A stretch of 50,706 nucleotides of DNA from Fragilaria crotonensis (lineage: Eukaryota; Bacillariophyta; Fragilariophyceae; Fragilariales; Fragilariaceae), in contig JAKSYS010000462.1 of NCBI GenBank assembly GCA_022925895.1, forward strand, positions 1-50,706, given 5' to 3'. The notes under the pieces were generated by a model that had not been told where the DNA came from, ran no database searches, and saw only the letters and a list, made by a program, of their open reading frames with translations. A program made the translations under genes and the position numbers. Shown in pieces: positions 11,148-21,478 of this stretch (position 1 is the first letter of the stretch; every line of letters begins with the position of its first letter).

Positions 11148-13285
11148 CTAGCTACTCCACCACGAAGGCTTCCCCTTATCTATCGGCGGACTGTCATGAC
11201 ATGGTATGATACTGGGTTTGTCTCGGTAATGGCACGACACGAGCGGTTCGACATGACAACACAGGCTACTCATGTCTCCAGGAGGACTGCCATTGCTCAC
11301 AAGAAAAATATCTTCCGCGTTCTTTTGAATGCACTTATCATCCAAGTACCATTCTCCTATTTGTCGGAAGTACAACAGTTTGTTGTCCTTGTTTAATGTC
11401 CAGGACATGTGGAAAATATATGGATGAAGCTCACCCCTGAAGAGGGCTCGCATATATTTCCCAGTCTTTTGATTGAATTGATACCCACCTGCAGGGAATA
11501 TTACGAAGATTTGGTATGAGCGTCGAACTGGGTCATCGCATTTACAGAAAATCACATTGCGGGAGTGCGCACAGCCAAAGGAATCAGCAGCGAATATCAC
11601 ACAAAGTACGCACCTGGAAACTCCTCCAGATCTCGAGACAACACTTTTGCCTTCAATCTGTACAGAGATGCGTGTTCTGAAAGGATGGCGACTAACGCTT
11701 GTTGATGAGAATCTGTCTTGATGACCAAATCACCAGCCATGAGAATGGACGTTAAAAAGAATTGGGTTCGATCATTGTGTCGCACATAGTAAAAGCCAGA
11801 GTTTGCAGAATATGGAGCGTATCGTGTCGAATGCGCCCCATCGTCTTGGAAGAATATATCAACGTCTGGCATTTGGTTAAAATACGCAAGAGGATCTTTG
11901 TACCAAATAATGTCAACATCTTGGAATAGAAAATCGAAGCCCAGCATGCTGATCATTTGAACACAGAACACCTTGGCCAACATCATAGCCACGAATCGTC
12001 GATCTCCGTATTGACGTGCGGCTTCCGAAGGCATGTTTGCGAAATTCTGTGATTATACGCAGTTATTGGATTGTTAGGAAACAAATGGAGACACACATTA
12101 ACAGATCCATTCTCGTCTCAGCCTGACCGGTAACGATCTTCATACTCACAATCTCATCAAAAAAGGCAGTCAAGCCCATGCCTTCCGCCAGAGCCTTGGT
12201 TTCCAAATCTGTGGCAAACACCAGCACATGTGAATAGTCCAAACCTCTCTTCTTGGCCGCGCAAACAAAATTCATGAGCAACTCTGATTGTCCCATATTG
12301 CATACCATGACAATCAATTGTTTGTCTGCTGTCGCAACTTTTTCTACCAAGGGCCTGAGCTTGTCCAACACTTCATCAATTGAGTTAATGTAGGGCGCCA
12401 ACATTGTCCAAAACAGTCGAGTATCAGTGGGTTCGGGAGGTAGGAACTTTTGCCTGCCATTGGATTGGTACCCCCGAGACACGTGTTTCAGCGTTTCCTT
12501 GTTATTCATGGGACCGCCATGGCCATCGACTCGCATCCATTTTTGAATATGAAAGGATTCGTACTGTGGAACCATTGCTATGCATTGTTTGCGCCGAGAG
12601 TGATCTGTCAAGATAATGTGCATTTCGTCACAATTGCGTGTGGCTTCGTGAACGTCCATCAGAGGGATTGGAGTGTTGAGAGAGGATACTTCCTTGTTGA
12701 ATCTGAGAGGAAGCGCCCGCGTGCTACTATACAGCATTAACACATCTTCGTCTCCAGGTTTGGATTGATCGAGCGGAACACCCATTTCGAAATGATTAGC
12801 GAAATCATTCTTGTTTATGCGGCTCATGCCGGTGGCATACCTCGCGACTGTCGGAGGGAATCTAGGTTCACCAGTTACAGGCGATTTGAGTTTGAGAGCT
12901 GGATTATTGTGCGAATCGTGTGGTATTGTGTTAGCGTGTGGAGTACTTGAAAATGACATGAAAGAATGACAAGTGTCAGGTAGATCAGGTACGAAGGAGG
13001 GAGTCGTTTGCTCCCGATCGCACGGACCGCCGAGTCCACACGGTCAACGTTGTCCACCATCCAACGACATGAAAAGAATAACAGCCACGCACCTTCCTCC
13101 ACTCGACTAGCCACCATTGCGTGAATCGCTGCTGTAGACGAGCATGGTTGTTCACCTCCAATCGAAGCCTGCAGCGAAAAAAGTGTTCCAGCGAAGAAGG
13201 ATGCGCAGCTAACGATAACCAAGATTAGTATATTTGGTGCTGCGCCACTCTGGGACGTTTTGCGGTTGTTGCGGGGTCGCAACAT
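11148..13285 (-). CDS. Type II membrane nucleotide-diphospho-sugar transferase, copy C (diverged, four exons)
   Basis: This is an older paralogue of copies A and B. The proposed exons are 13285-13093, 12898-12150, 12046-11614 and 11488-11148, giving 571 residues. The last two introns are clear: 12149-12047 (GTGAGT donor) and 11613-11489 (GTGCGT donor, CCCTGCAG acceptor), the latter rejoining FPG and GYQFN. Intron 1 (GTGCGT donor at 13092, acceptor CCAG before 12898, 194 nt) is less certain; it was chosen because it keeps the phase seen in copies A and B. Visible features are a membrane segment ILILVIVSCASFFAG, the metal motif LFQDVDIIWYKDP, IFFQDDGAHSTRYAPY, and a cysteine-containing tail CHYRDKPSIIPCHD ending SWWSS. 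The extra intron inside FPG|GY is absent from A and B. All three copies have the same orientation, so this is a tandem family. Confidence 0.8.
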
Positions 13286-13967
13286 GCCGTTTCTGTTTTG
13301 CTTTCTTTCCAATGCGGATGCTGCGACTCCTGCAGGAAGCGGTTTGCGTCATTGTGTGACTGCAGGGCAGATATTCGAGCGACGCATGTCCTTCAATGAC
13401 TTCCACTACAAGTATGGGGGTTTACGCGGAATCGGGAGTCGACTTGACTCCTCTAGTACTTGTACTCCAGTGCTGTACTCCGTATTGATAATTACTCCGT
13501 ACAGTTCAAACAGGTATTTCCAGAAATCCCTTTACAATCACAGATATGTACATGCTCATGTATGCATATACGAGGGGCACGAACATCTATTATATTCGAA
13601 GAACTCGTAATCCTCATCTGCATATCATACTGTACTCCGTAGTCAAGTATTACAACATATTGGAATACTACAGTACGGAGTACTTGTACCTCTGAAACCC
13701 AGCAACGGTAAAACGAAGAGCCTAGAAAGTCTTCAAAGGTTTATCGTAAACATACATAAATATATATGAATATCTGTCTTCTTGGGTACTGGAGTTGGCA
13801 CTCCGGAGTCCGGACTCCGGACTTGTCGCTGGTCGCTGTCTACAATCTACTGGAGTACAACAGTCCTAGTACCGTAGTTGCGCAATCCAATCAATGCCAC
13901 CGATTCCGATCCCATGGCAAGGACTGTCTCGTGAGTGTTGTCGGTTGTCGGTGTGTTGTCACTGCTG
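13286..13967. promoter_or_regulatory. Divergent intergenic region between glycosyltransferase copy C and the HD-domain gene
   Basis: This 0.7-kb region separates two genes transcribed away from each other and must hold both promoters. It contains repeated words such as ACTCCGTAC, AGTACGGAGTACTTGTACC and CTCCGGAGTCCGGACTCCGG. The last is a nested palindrome at about 13802-13820. No specific factor site can be named. Confidence 0.45.
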
Positions 13968-14813
13968 ATGATTTCGATCGTCGTACAACTATTTCCTCTG
14001 CTCCTCGCCATATCCTCTGCCTGGACGAACAACATGTCGTCCACTGCTACCGGTACAAAAACATCAGATTATGTCACATTCATTTCCGCCATTTGTGGCA
14101 AACTCAAGGATATCAAACGCACTGGATGGGTCCGCAGCGGCATCCCGTTCCCAGAGTCTGATGCGGATCACATGCACCGTTGTGCCATGTGTGCCATGAT
14201 TCTTTTTCAAGACTTTGATCATGATGATCATGACTATCATCCGTCCAAAGTCGACAAGAATAAATTGTTGAAAATGGCCCTGACACATGATTTGTGTGAA
14301 TCGTTGGCGGGGGACATTACACCACATTGCAATACCGAACTCCTCAAGACTAAGGAAGCCAAGGAACAGGCTGCCATGGAAGAAATTCGACAGCTTGTTG
14401 GCGATCCGCTAGGAAAGGAATTATTTGATTTGTGGCGTGAGTACGAGGATCAACAGAGCGTGGAGGCTATTTACTGCAAAGACATTGACAAGTTTGAAAT
14501 GGTCGTACAAGCATTCGAGTACGAAGAGAAGCACTTGCAACCACGAAACACAGAGGCTGTGGATCATGATGTATCGGTCGATGTCAGTGCGGAAACCATA
14601 GCAACACCAATGACGACGAATGTTGGTGGCGGTGCCCTTGAGGAACCGCTGCGGGGATTCTTTGCCTCCACAAACGCCTCAATAAAGACACCATTGTTTC
14701 GAAGGATGGATCGGGAAGTGCGTGATCGGAGAGAGATCCTTTTAAATGGACGAGGCTGGGACGTCATGGAGGACGAACGACAACGCGCTCCAGAAGAAGT
14801 TGACGAGGTATAA
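13968..14813 (+). CDS. HDDC2: HD-domain phosphohydrolase, HDDC2 / YfbR-like 5'-deoxynucleotidase family
   Basis: The protein is 281 residues from the ATG at 13968. It carries the HD metal-binding set: H68 in DHMHR, H107-D108 in THDLCES, and an aspartate around 172-174 in CKDIDKFEM. The surrounding sequence matches the HDDC2 family: TGWVRSGIPFPESDADHM, LAGDITPHC, LWREYEDQQSVEA and FEYEEKHLQP. Family members dephosphorylate 5'-deoxynucleoside monophosphates in nucleotide salvage. The first 20 residues (MISIVVQLFPLLLAISSAW) are hydrophobic and could be a signal or targeting peptide. A second ATG at 14034 would remove them and give a cytosolic form. A low-complexity insert of about 35 residues separates the HD core from the C-terminal helix. 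It is a single exon. The kinase gene downstream is in the same orientation but separate. Confidence 0.85.
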   Translation: MISIVVQLFPLLLAISSAWTNNMSSTATGTKTSDYVTFISAICGKLKDIKRTGWVRSGIPFPESDADHMHRCAMCAMILFQDFDHDDHDYHPSKVDKNKLLKMALTHDLCESLAGDITPHCNTELLKTKEAKEQAAMEEIRQLVGDPLGKELFDLWREYEDQQSVEAIYCKDIDKFEMVVQAFEYEEKHLQPRNTEAVDHDVSVDVSAETIATPMTTNVGGGALEEPLRGFFASTNASIKTPLFRRMDREVRDRREILLNGRGWDVMEDERQRAPEEVDEV

Positions 14814-15242
14814 GGTGTTCCGTCAAACTTCCGTGTTGGACTATCAGATAGCTGTTAAAGCATGACGATACCGAGAACTTGGTTGATATTGTTAGTACGT
14901 GCCATGCTCACTTGACCCCTGTCCACTTTATGGACAGAGAAAACATGATGTGATGCATTCAAGTTCGACGTCCATTTGTTTTACACACGGCGCACCAGGA
15001 AGACGTACTGTTGTATCATACTAATATGCATACTGTCATTTCCTTTTTGTACGACTATCGTCGCACAGCCAAATCTTTGAAAAAGGAGCGCAGGACACTG
15101 GAAATAGATATCGGACACACAGACACAAAAATGAGATTGGTTTGCAGCTTGATGAGACGAGTCGTACAATTCCATCTCTCACAACTTTGGAAAAAGTACA
15201 TCATTCAGGCAGTGATTGCTTTGGTAGCAACAAAGACTGAAG
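14814..15242. promoter_or_regulatory. Intergenic region upstream of the CDK gene
   Basis: It contains the 3' flank of the HD gene and the promoter and leader of the cyclin-dependent kinase. No other feature was recognised. The 178-codon open frame at 15011-15544 crosses this region and the kinase intron, and looks fortuitous. Confidence 0.4.
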
Positions 15243-16514
15243 ATGGAACGGTGAGTTCAAGAGTGCATCGTTCCGTCCTTGCAAGGCGTGCTGATTGCGG
15301 AGTTGCACTTTGTCAAGCATTCAAGTCTCATGTTGGAGACGACATCATCGTGGTCCTGGGATGCGGTTTTGTCGTGGGGTTAATTTATTTTATTCATGTC
15401 TGTATATGTTTTGATTGGTGTCACATTTTAAATAGGCGGGTATTTTTGAATATAAACGACGGTTTCTGTGAAAACCTACAGGCACCTTGGATATGGCGTT
15501 ACCGTTGCCAAAATTTCAGCAACATCGAAGTCAGGGCAACTTGATGTGCTTAGCAACAGCGGGAATGTGATCCATTGACAATGAACGCACTTATCATTTG
15601 TTTTTCTAACACGGCGAACCAACAGTTATCAGAAGATTGAAAAGCCTGGGTCGAATCTCGGTGAGGGGACCTATGGTGTCGTATACAAAGCGCGAGATCG
15701 GCAGACCGATGAAATTGTGGCATTGAAGCGCATCCGACTGGAGGTGGAGGACGAAGGCATTCCATCAACAGCCCTTCGCGAGATCAGCTTGTTGCGGGAA
15801 TTGACTCACGAAAACGTTGTCGAGCTAAAGGATTGTGTTCAATCAGAGGGGAAGCTATACCTGGTCTTTGAGTTCCTTGACAAGGATTTGAAGAAATACA
15901 TGGAGTCTTGCTCTGGTCTTTTGTCGCCACTTCTGGTTAAATCTTACCTTTTTCAGTGTTGCCGAGGACTAGCTTTTTGCCATGCTCGCGGGGTTATGCA
16001 CCGTGATCTTAAGCCTCAGAATCTGCTTGTCTCTAGAGATGGGCGTTTGAAGTTGGCTGATTTCGGCCTTGCCAGGGCCTTTTGTCCACCGATCCGCCCA
16101 CTGACTCACGAAGTCGTGACCTTGTGGTATCGCCCTCCAGAAATTCTTCTTGGATCTCAAACTTACGCCCCTCCTGTTGATGTGTGGGCGATTGGTGCCA
16201 TTTTCGCTGAGATGGTTACGAAACGTCCCCTATTCCCCGGCGATTCCGAAATTGACCAGCTCTACAAGATCTTCCGTCAACTCGGAACCCCAAGTGAAAA
16301 CGTTTGGGCTGGGGTTACCAAGCTTCAAGACTGGAACGCAGCATTTCCAAAGTGGGTCAAGTCTCCGTACGCCAAGACCATAACGGACAATTTGGATAAC
16401 GCGGGTCTCGATTTGCTTGAACGCCTGTTGGCGTACGATCCGAAGGATCGCATCACTGCCAAGGATGCCTTGAACCACCCATACTTTGATGACCTTGACA
16501 AGGAGAATATCTAA
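15243..16514 (+). CDS. Cyclin-dependent kinase with PSTALRE helix (CDKA/CDK1-2 type), 8-nt first exon
   Basis: This is a serine/threonine kinase that needs a cyclin partner and probably acts in cell-cycle control. The exons are 15243-15250 and 15626-16514, joined across a 375-nt intron (donor GTGAGT, acceptor AACCAACAG). Splicing gives MERYQKIEK at the N-terminus and 298 residues, the usual CDK1/2 length. Visible elements are the glycine loop [10 protein letters not shown] with T18/Y19 (the usual inhibitory sites), lysine K37, the cyclin-binding helix PSTALRE at 49-55, HRDLKPQN (D130), DFG (D148), T-loop threonine T168 in [12 protein letters not shown], and [12 protein letters not shown]. All catalytic residues are present. 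PSTALRE differs from canonical PSTAIRE by one residue and lies between it and the PPTALRE of plant CDKB. A four-residue insertion (PGSN) precedes the glycine loop. The assignment is firm at family level; the subclass is less sure. Confidence 0.92.
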
Positions 16515-17642
16515 GTTAATCGCATCAGCATCCACACGCCTCGTTAAGTCGATTCGTGGCGAGCATGCGCCCCTTTGAGTGGTTTTAGCGGCCCACTGGT
16601 TTGGAAATCTAGAATATCTATGATGTAACACTCCTCAATATTCTCTCTCCTCTAGAAATGTAGGAAAGAAATTGTGATGGAGCGGATCGTATTCCTCGAA
16701 TCAGTCAATAGAAAAGGCAAGAGATGGACAAAATGCTGCCGGACTTTGGTCAGGGAGACATGTCCCAACTCTGAATCTGATCAATCTTGGCATTGAGACA
16801 AATCACACTCCGGGTAAACTGGACTCGGAAGAGATGACTTCTATTTTGAGATGAAATATTATTGCAATGAACGACATTGGTGAAAAAAATTCCTGTCACA
16901 GGAGCTTTGGCAAGAAAGCGCAGGGAGTTGGACAAACACCGCCTCATTTTTCCTGAACACCTGATGATCCTCCATATTTTTGTTACCATCTTGATAACAT
17001 GACAACATGACAACATCAAAACCCACTAACTTATTCGCGGATGCGTCGGGAGTCAGGACGTCGTATAACGTATTCTTACCTGCAAGTCGGCCAACGTCAA
17101 GAACATTAACAGTCCCGAGTGACCCAGGGGGTCTGACGTCTGACGTGTTGCAAGTTGCAAAAGGATTGAGTCCTATGGGAAATTTTTCTGATCGGTGTCT
17201 GAATATCAATCCTAATTTAAGTGATCAGCCGTCTGAGGCACCATGACTTTGCCAGCTCAGATGCCAGAGATGGTGCACGGTTGTAACACGCATAGGGCCA
17301 GTTCGTTTGATACTCTTCACGCAGATATGCATACAATAAATATGGCAGCCGTTTTGGAAGGTTCGTAGTTTCTGCAGAGTACACGTGTAAGGTCATTACG
17401 ACAGGCCATGTGACCCTTCTGGACAATTCACAGAGGAGCAACTCATGACCAAGGTCCTAAGTACACGGTAGTTGGTATTGTATTGCATGACACACACAAA
17501 GTCAGTCATTCCGTTTCCGGATGTTTCCTACAGAAAACTCCCGTACTCCAGTATAGTTCGAAATTGCATTTCTAGTCTACTATCTCGATTATTGTGACCT
17601 CTACTGGATGATCGGACGGTCTCAGTTTGTAAACATGAAACG
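16515..17642. other. Intergenic; right half is the duplicated promoter of the STAND ATPase gene
   Basis: No gene was seen. From about 17195 onward the sequence is recognisably homologous to 31018 onward, including GATCAGCC, CATGACTTTGCCA, AACACGC, TAGGGCCAG and TTCCTACAGAAAA. The duplicated block therefore starts upstream of the ATPase and carries its promoter. The left half (16515-17194) is unique in this window. Confidence 0.55.
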
Positions 17643-20600
17643 ATGAATGACCGATTCCTTTCGAAAACTCGACGCACTCCGGTCGTTGTTGTTATTAGGA
17701 AGGACAGCCGATACAACAGACGACTTGTCTTGGGCAACGCTTCATCGATGACTCCTTTCCCTGCTGAAGATTGGTCTCCCCTGGATGTAATCCAAGAATG
17801 CGGTCACGACGAACACCGTATCGATCTTAGCCAAGTTAATTTGTACGGTCGATCAAGAGAAGTGAAAATGCTGCGTAGCTGCTTTCATAGAGCCTGTCGC
17901 GGCAGATCAGAACTTATCATCATCAAGGGACAACCAGGTGCTGGGAAGACAAGACTTGTTGAAGGTGCTTTGCGGCAATACGTTGCGGAACTTGAAGTGA
18001 ATAGAGGCTTCTTTGTGAGAGGAAAGTGCGAACGTTTCCAAAATGAACCATTTGCTGCGATAGTCTCAGCGGTTACTGATCTGGTTGATCTTATTCTAGA
18101 ATCCGAAGAGGTTGAACAAACGACGAACGATTTCAATGAGGCCTTTTCAGACGTGGAAATCAAGGAACTCGTTCAATTGATTCCAAAGCTTGCAGCAATG
18201 GCTCGACAGGTACCAGAAATGAGGATTCACAAGAACCCAACCTGGAGCGACGACTGCTCTCAAAGCGGATATGCACCCTTCATTTTTCTTTTCCGATCGT
18301 TGATAAAGTTTCTCGTGACATCGACACGACCCGTTGTTCTTTTCTTGGACGACATTCACTTTATCGATTCTGATTCGCTGAATCTTTTGAATTCTCTCGT
18401 GACCGACGAATCGTCTAAACATTTACTCCTTGTCTGCTCCACGGGAGACCTCACCGCTCCATTGAATTTTTGTAACGATGCACTACTACGAGTTTCGGAG
18501 CTCATCGTCGGTGATCTGACTTTGCCTCATGTCGCAGAGCTATTTTCCGATTTCTTTCAAGTGGAGGATGCAACTCCGCTGATGGAGTTGGTAATGAGCA
18601 AGACCTCAGCCAACATTCTCCACATCATCCAATTCCTTGAATTGATTCGGTTGCAGGGGTTCCTAAAACATGGGGAAGATGGGTGGATCTATGACTTGAA
18701 TGATATTCAAGAAAACGCGATATCTTTTGGAAGTCTCGACGACCTTTTGGATTACAAGATTCGACGACTTGACGGAGGTGTTATGCCCGTCATGAAGGTC
18801 GCATCCTTTCTGGGACCGCGGTTTCGTTTTGATACGCTGGTACATGTGTGTAGAGCACGGAACTATCAGTCCTGGCATGAAACTGCACGAAGTGTTAACG
18901 AAGCGTTGCAAACTGCCATGCGCCATGGCTATGTGGAACTACGTGAGGGTTTGTATTCGTTCGTCCATGAAAGTTTTCAGCTATGTTGGTACAATATGAT
19001 GAAGGAAGAACGCCCTCCTGCTTCGACGCACTTGCAGATTGGAATGGCGATTCACTCTCAGATGCTGATCGATCAAGACTCCTCGTTGCTCTTTTCTGCG
19101 GCAGACAATGTTTGGCGAGGTCAATCGAACGCTCACAGCCGTGCAACTGCTAAGCAAGCCTTGCGTTTGTTGCACGAAGCGTCCCAGTGCGCAGTTAGTC
19201 GGGGCATGTTCCATCAAGCAAAGTCGTTTGCTATGGCGGCTGTGCGTTTGTTGGAAGAGGATGTGGACCATTGGACGAATCAATACCGCATTTCTGTCGA
19301 TGTGTATTGCAACATGGTCAATGTCGAAGAGATGATTGGCAACTTTGAGAATGCTTACCGTGCAGCTAACGAAATCCTCGCGCACAGTGAGTGCTTCGAT
19401 GACTCCATCAGGGCGCGTCTCTTGCTAATACGATGCTTGGGAAGCGGTGGAAAGTACGAGGAAGCTAAAAGGCACGGTTTCGAAGCGTTGCGCGATCTCG
19501 GTGAACCGATACACCAGTCCAACGTATTGATTCATATCGCTCGCGAAGTTGCTAACATCACGAGAGCTCTGAGGAATAAGACGGACGACGACTTGCTCTC
19601 TGTACCATTGATGAAATGTACCACGAAGATAGCCGCCATGCGGATCTTGAGCTCTCTCGTTTCGGTTACGTACCTTAGTATCAAGTGCAAATCAGATCGG
19701 TTACGTTTCTGCGAGCTGGGTCTTCGAATGATGTCATTGTCACTCAATTATGGGGCTTGCGAAGATTCGTGCGTCGGCCTCGCATGCTATGGGGTCTTGC
19801 TATCTAGCAGGGGTGATCATGACGGTGCTCTCCGCTACGGAAGACTTGCATTGAGGCTGGTCAACAGGTTCGGCGCGAAACACGTGGAACCGTATGTTGT
19901 GTTCATCGCGCATGCGTTTTTACTTCACTACGAACAACCGCTTCTAGAGTGTCGTGGCGCGTTAAGGCTACAAACTTACCCTAAGACACTTGGGTTGGGC
20001 GACCTTGATACAGCATTTCATCAAGCAAGTTTGCTAGTTGTGGCTGCGGTTTTATCCGATGCTACGTTGTCATGCGTCGAGAAAGAAGTTGCACAGTACT
20101 GCAAGCTGATGAAACACTTTCGCAGAGATGCGGCCTTTAAACAATCTGTTTGTTCCTGGCAAAGAACGCAGAATTTGATGGGCCTTGTTGAGGACCCAGT
20201 CGTCCTGACAGGCGCAATAATGAACGAAGAAACAACTGTCTCACAGCTGAAAAGGGATAGTCACGGCACAGCTCTCGCAGCGCTCTACGCATCGAAACTC
20301 GGGCTAGCGCTTTTGTTCGAATCCTGGACTACTGTTGCCACTCTCATCCCGAATGTTGAGAAGAGTATCAGAAGTGTGAAGGGGCACATGTCACAATACA
20401 GCTGTTACTTCTATTTGGCGGCATCAAGTTGCGCTCTGTATCGCGTGACGCGCCATCGGAACCATCGACGATCGGCATCCCGAGCAACGAAGCAGCTGCG
20501 AAAATGGAAAGATGACGGCGTCGCAGTGTGTGCTTCCATGCTGATGTTCATCGAGGCTGAATGGGCTCTCACCGGTGGCTTGGATACGACGTGTATTCTT

Positions 20601-20912
20601 TTCTTGTCGGCTGCAGAACGATTCGCGTCATTGAAATGTTACGTGAATATCCAAGCCATGGCCTACGAACGAATAGGGTCCTACTACCTTTTGAAGGGCG
20701 ACCAGCAAACTTCAACGCAGTTCTATGCGAAAGCTTTGTCGAAATACGAAGATTGGCAGGCGATGGCCAAAACACCAGCTCTACGATTGCGTTTGTCTCT
20801 GAACAACTGTAAGAGGATTTCCAAGAGACCGGATCTCAAGACGGAGGGAAGTACCATCTCATTTTCGTGTGAAGGCGTGACTTTTCAGAGCGTTGAGCCT
20901 TTTCGTTCGTGA
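17643..20912 (+). CDS. STAND-type ATPase with C-terminal helical repeats, copy A
   Basis: This is a single-exon protein of 1,089 residues. An AAA_16/MalT-like ATPase domain starts near LYGRSREVKML (residue 68). The Walker A motif GQPGAGKT is at 96-103 and Walker B VVLFLDD ends at about residue 237, followed by IHFIDSDSLNLL. From about residue 500 to 1,040 the chain is built of degenerate helical, TPR-like repeats, for example LRLLHEASQCAVSRGMFHQAK and YERIGSYYLLKGDQQTSTQFYAKAL. This architecture is typical of STAND signalling ATPases, which act as ligand-triggered switches. The output domain, if any, is not recognisable, and no kinase, histidine-kinase or DNA-binding domain was seen. A sister copy at 31463-34702 is nearly identical over residues 25-615 and more divergent elsewhere. 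The start ATGAATGACCG is conserved between copies. The function is inferred only at class level. Confidence 0.8.
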   Translation: MNDRFLSKTRRTPVVVVIRKDSRYNRRLVLGNASSMTPFPAEDWSPLDVIQECGHDEHRIDLSQVNLYGRSREVKMLRSCFHRACRGRSELIIIKGQPGAGKTRLVEGALRQYVAELEVNRGFFVRGKCERFQNEPFAAIVSAVTDLVDLILESEEVEQTTNDFNEAFSDVEIKELVQLIPKLAAMARQVPEMRIHKNPTWSDDCSQSGYAPFIFLFRSLIKFLVTSTRPVVLFLDDIHFIDSDSLNLLNSLVTDESSKHLLLVCSTGDLTAPLNFCNDALLRVSELIVGDLTLPHVAELFSDFFQVEDATPLMELVMSKTSANILHIIQFLELIRLQGFLKHGEDGWIYDLNDIQENAISFGSLDDLLDYKIRRLDGGVMPVMKVASFLGPRFRFDTLVHVCRARNYQSWHETARSVNEALQTAMRHGYVELREGLYSFVHESFQLCWYNMMKEERPPASTHLQIGMAIHSQMLIDQDSSLLFSAADNVWRGQSNAHSRATAKQALRLLHEASQCAVSRGMFHQAKSFAMAAVRLLEEDVDHWTNQYRISVDVYCNMVNVEEMIGNFENAYRAANEILAHSECFDDSIRARLLLIRCLGSGGKYEEAKRHGFEALRDLGEPIHQSNVLIHIAREVANITRALRNKTDDDLLSVPLMKCTTKIAAMRILSSLVSVTYLSIKCKSDRLRFCELGLRMMSLSLNYGACEDSCVGLACYGVLLSSRGDHDGALRYGRLALRLVNRFGAKHVEPYVVFIAHAFLLHYEQPLLECRGALRLQTYPKTLGLGDLDTAFHQASLLVVAAVLSDATLSCVEKEVAQYCKLMKHFRRDAAFKQSVCSWQRTQNLMGLVEDPVVLTGAIMNEETTVSQLKRDSHGTALAALYASKLGLALLFESWTTVATLIPNVEKSIRSVKGHMSQYSCYFYLAASSCALYRVTRHRNHRRSASRATKQLRKWKDDGVAVCASMLMFIEAEWALTGGLDTTCILFLSAAERFASLKCYVNIQAMAYERIGSYYLLKGDQQTSTQFYAKALSKYEDWQAMAKTPALRLRLSLNNCKRISKRPDLKTEGSTISFSCEGVTFQSVEPFRS

Positions 20913-21204
20913 TCCGCATTGTGAATCGGGTTCTACATTAGTAGTGAAACGGCTATAGGTCTGCAATTGATGCATTTAGTGCGAAAGCTACTGTGGGGAT
21001 TTCGCTCTGCTTCTCAATTAGTATTGGTGCCATGGAAACCGACTATATTTGAGTATGTGGCGGAAGACAAAAACAACAGTAACCGGCTGAACAAACTGTA
21101 TGAAGCTTCCGCATGTCGTGATCAGCACGGGGCGGTGGTGTGGTAAATTATATTCGTGTGAGCCGGTGACTGATGTACTCGTTTATTGTCTCGTCGCGAT
21201 CCAC

Positions 21205-21478
21205 TCAATGTTGATGATTTGCTGCTTTCGTCGTCCGCCGTGGAGGAAGGCTCCGCATTGCCTGGCAGCTCTGTTGATGAACTCGAAGTTCAATCGATTA
21301 CCATTTTGGCCGTCAGTTCATCTCGACAGAACTTTGCCGACCCCTCCCGTAGAGTGTGTGCCGCCTTGGCGTGTGCAAGGTCATCTCCAATATCATACCA
21401 TGTATCATCGGCCTCTTTCTTCAAGAATCGTCCATGTTGATCCCTAATCTTCTTGGCAAGTAATCTTGCAACATGTGC
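21205..21478 (-). pseudogene. Truncated, broken 3' fragment of a DUF6824 gene
   Basis: It is homologous to the C-terminal end of the intact gene at 35048-36316. The minus strand reads WYDIGDDLAHAKAAHTLREG, corresponding to WYEIGDELALAKAAQTLREG in the intact copy. The codon after MVID is TGA where the intact copy has CGC, so the frame is closed early. One base is inserted beside the old stop. All sequence upstream of residue about 330 of the intact protein is missing, because similarity ends at about 21478. It is a relic of the block duplication. Confidence 0.85.

Larger units (their letters stand above)
17195..21478. repeat. Left unit of a 4.3-kb segmental duplication
   Basis: This block aligns in the same orientation with about 31018-35320. 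It holds the promoter and complete coding region of the STAND ATPase, the short convergent spacer, and only the 3' end of a DUF6824 gene on the other strand. Similarity stops abruptly after CTTGCAACATGTGC at about 21478 (35320 in the other unit). Copia-derived sequence follows here, whereas the rest of the DUF6824 gene follows there. Confidence 0.85.

Noticed and set aside
15011..15544. 178-codon open frame upstream of the CDK
   Set aside because: It overlaps the kinase micro-exon and intron, has no recognisable domain, and starts from a fortuitous ATG.
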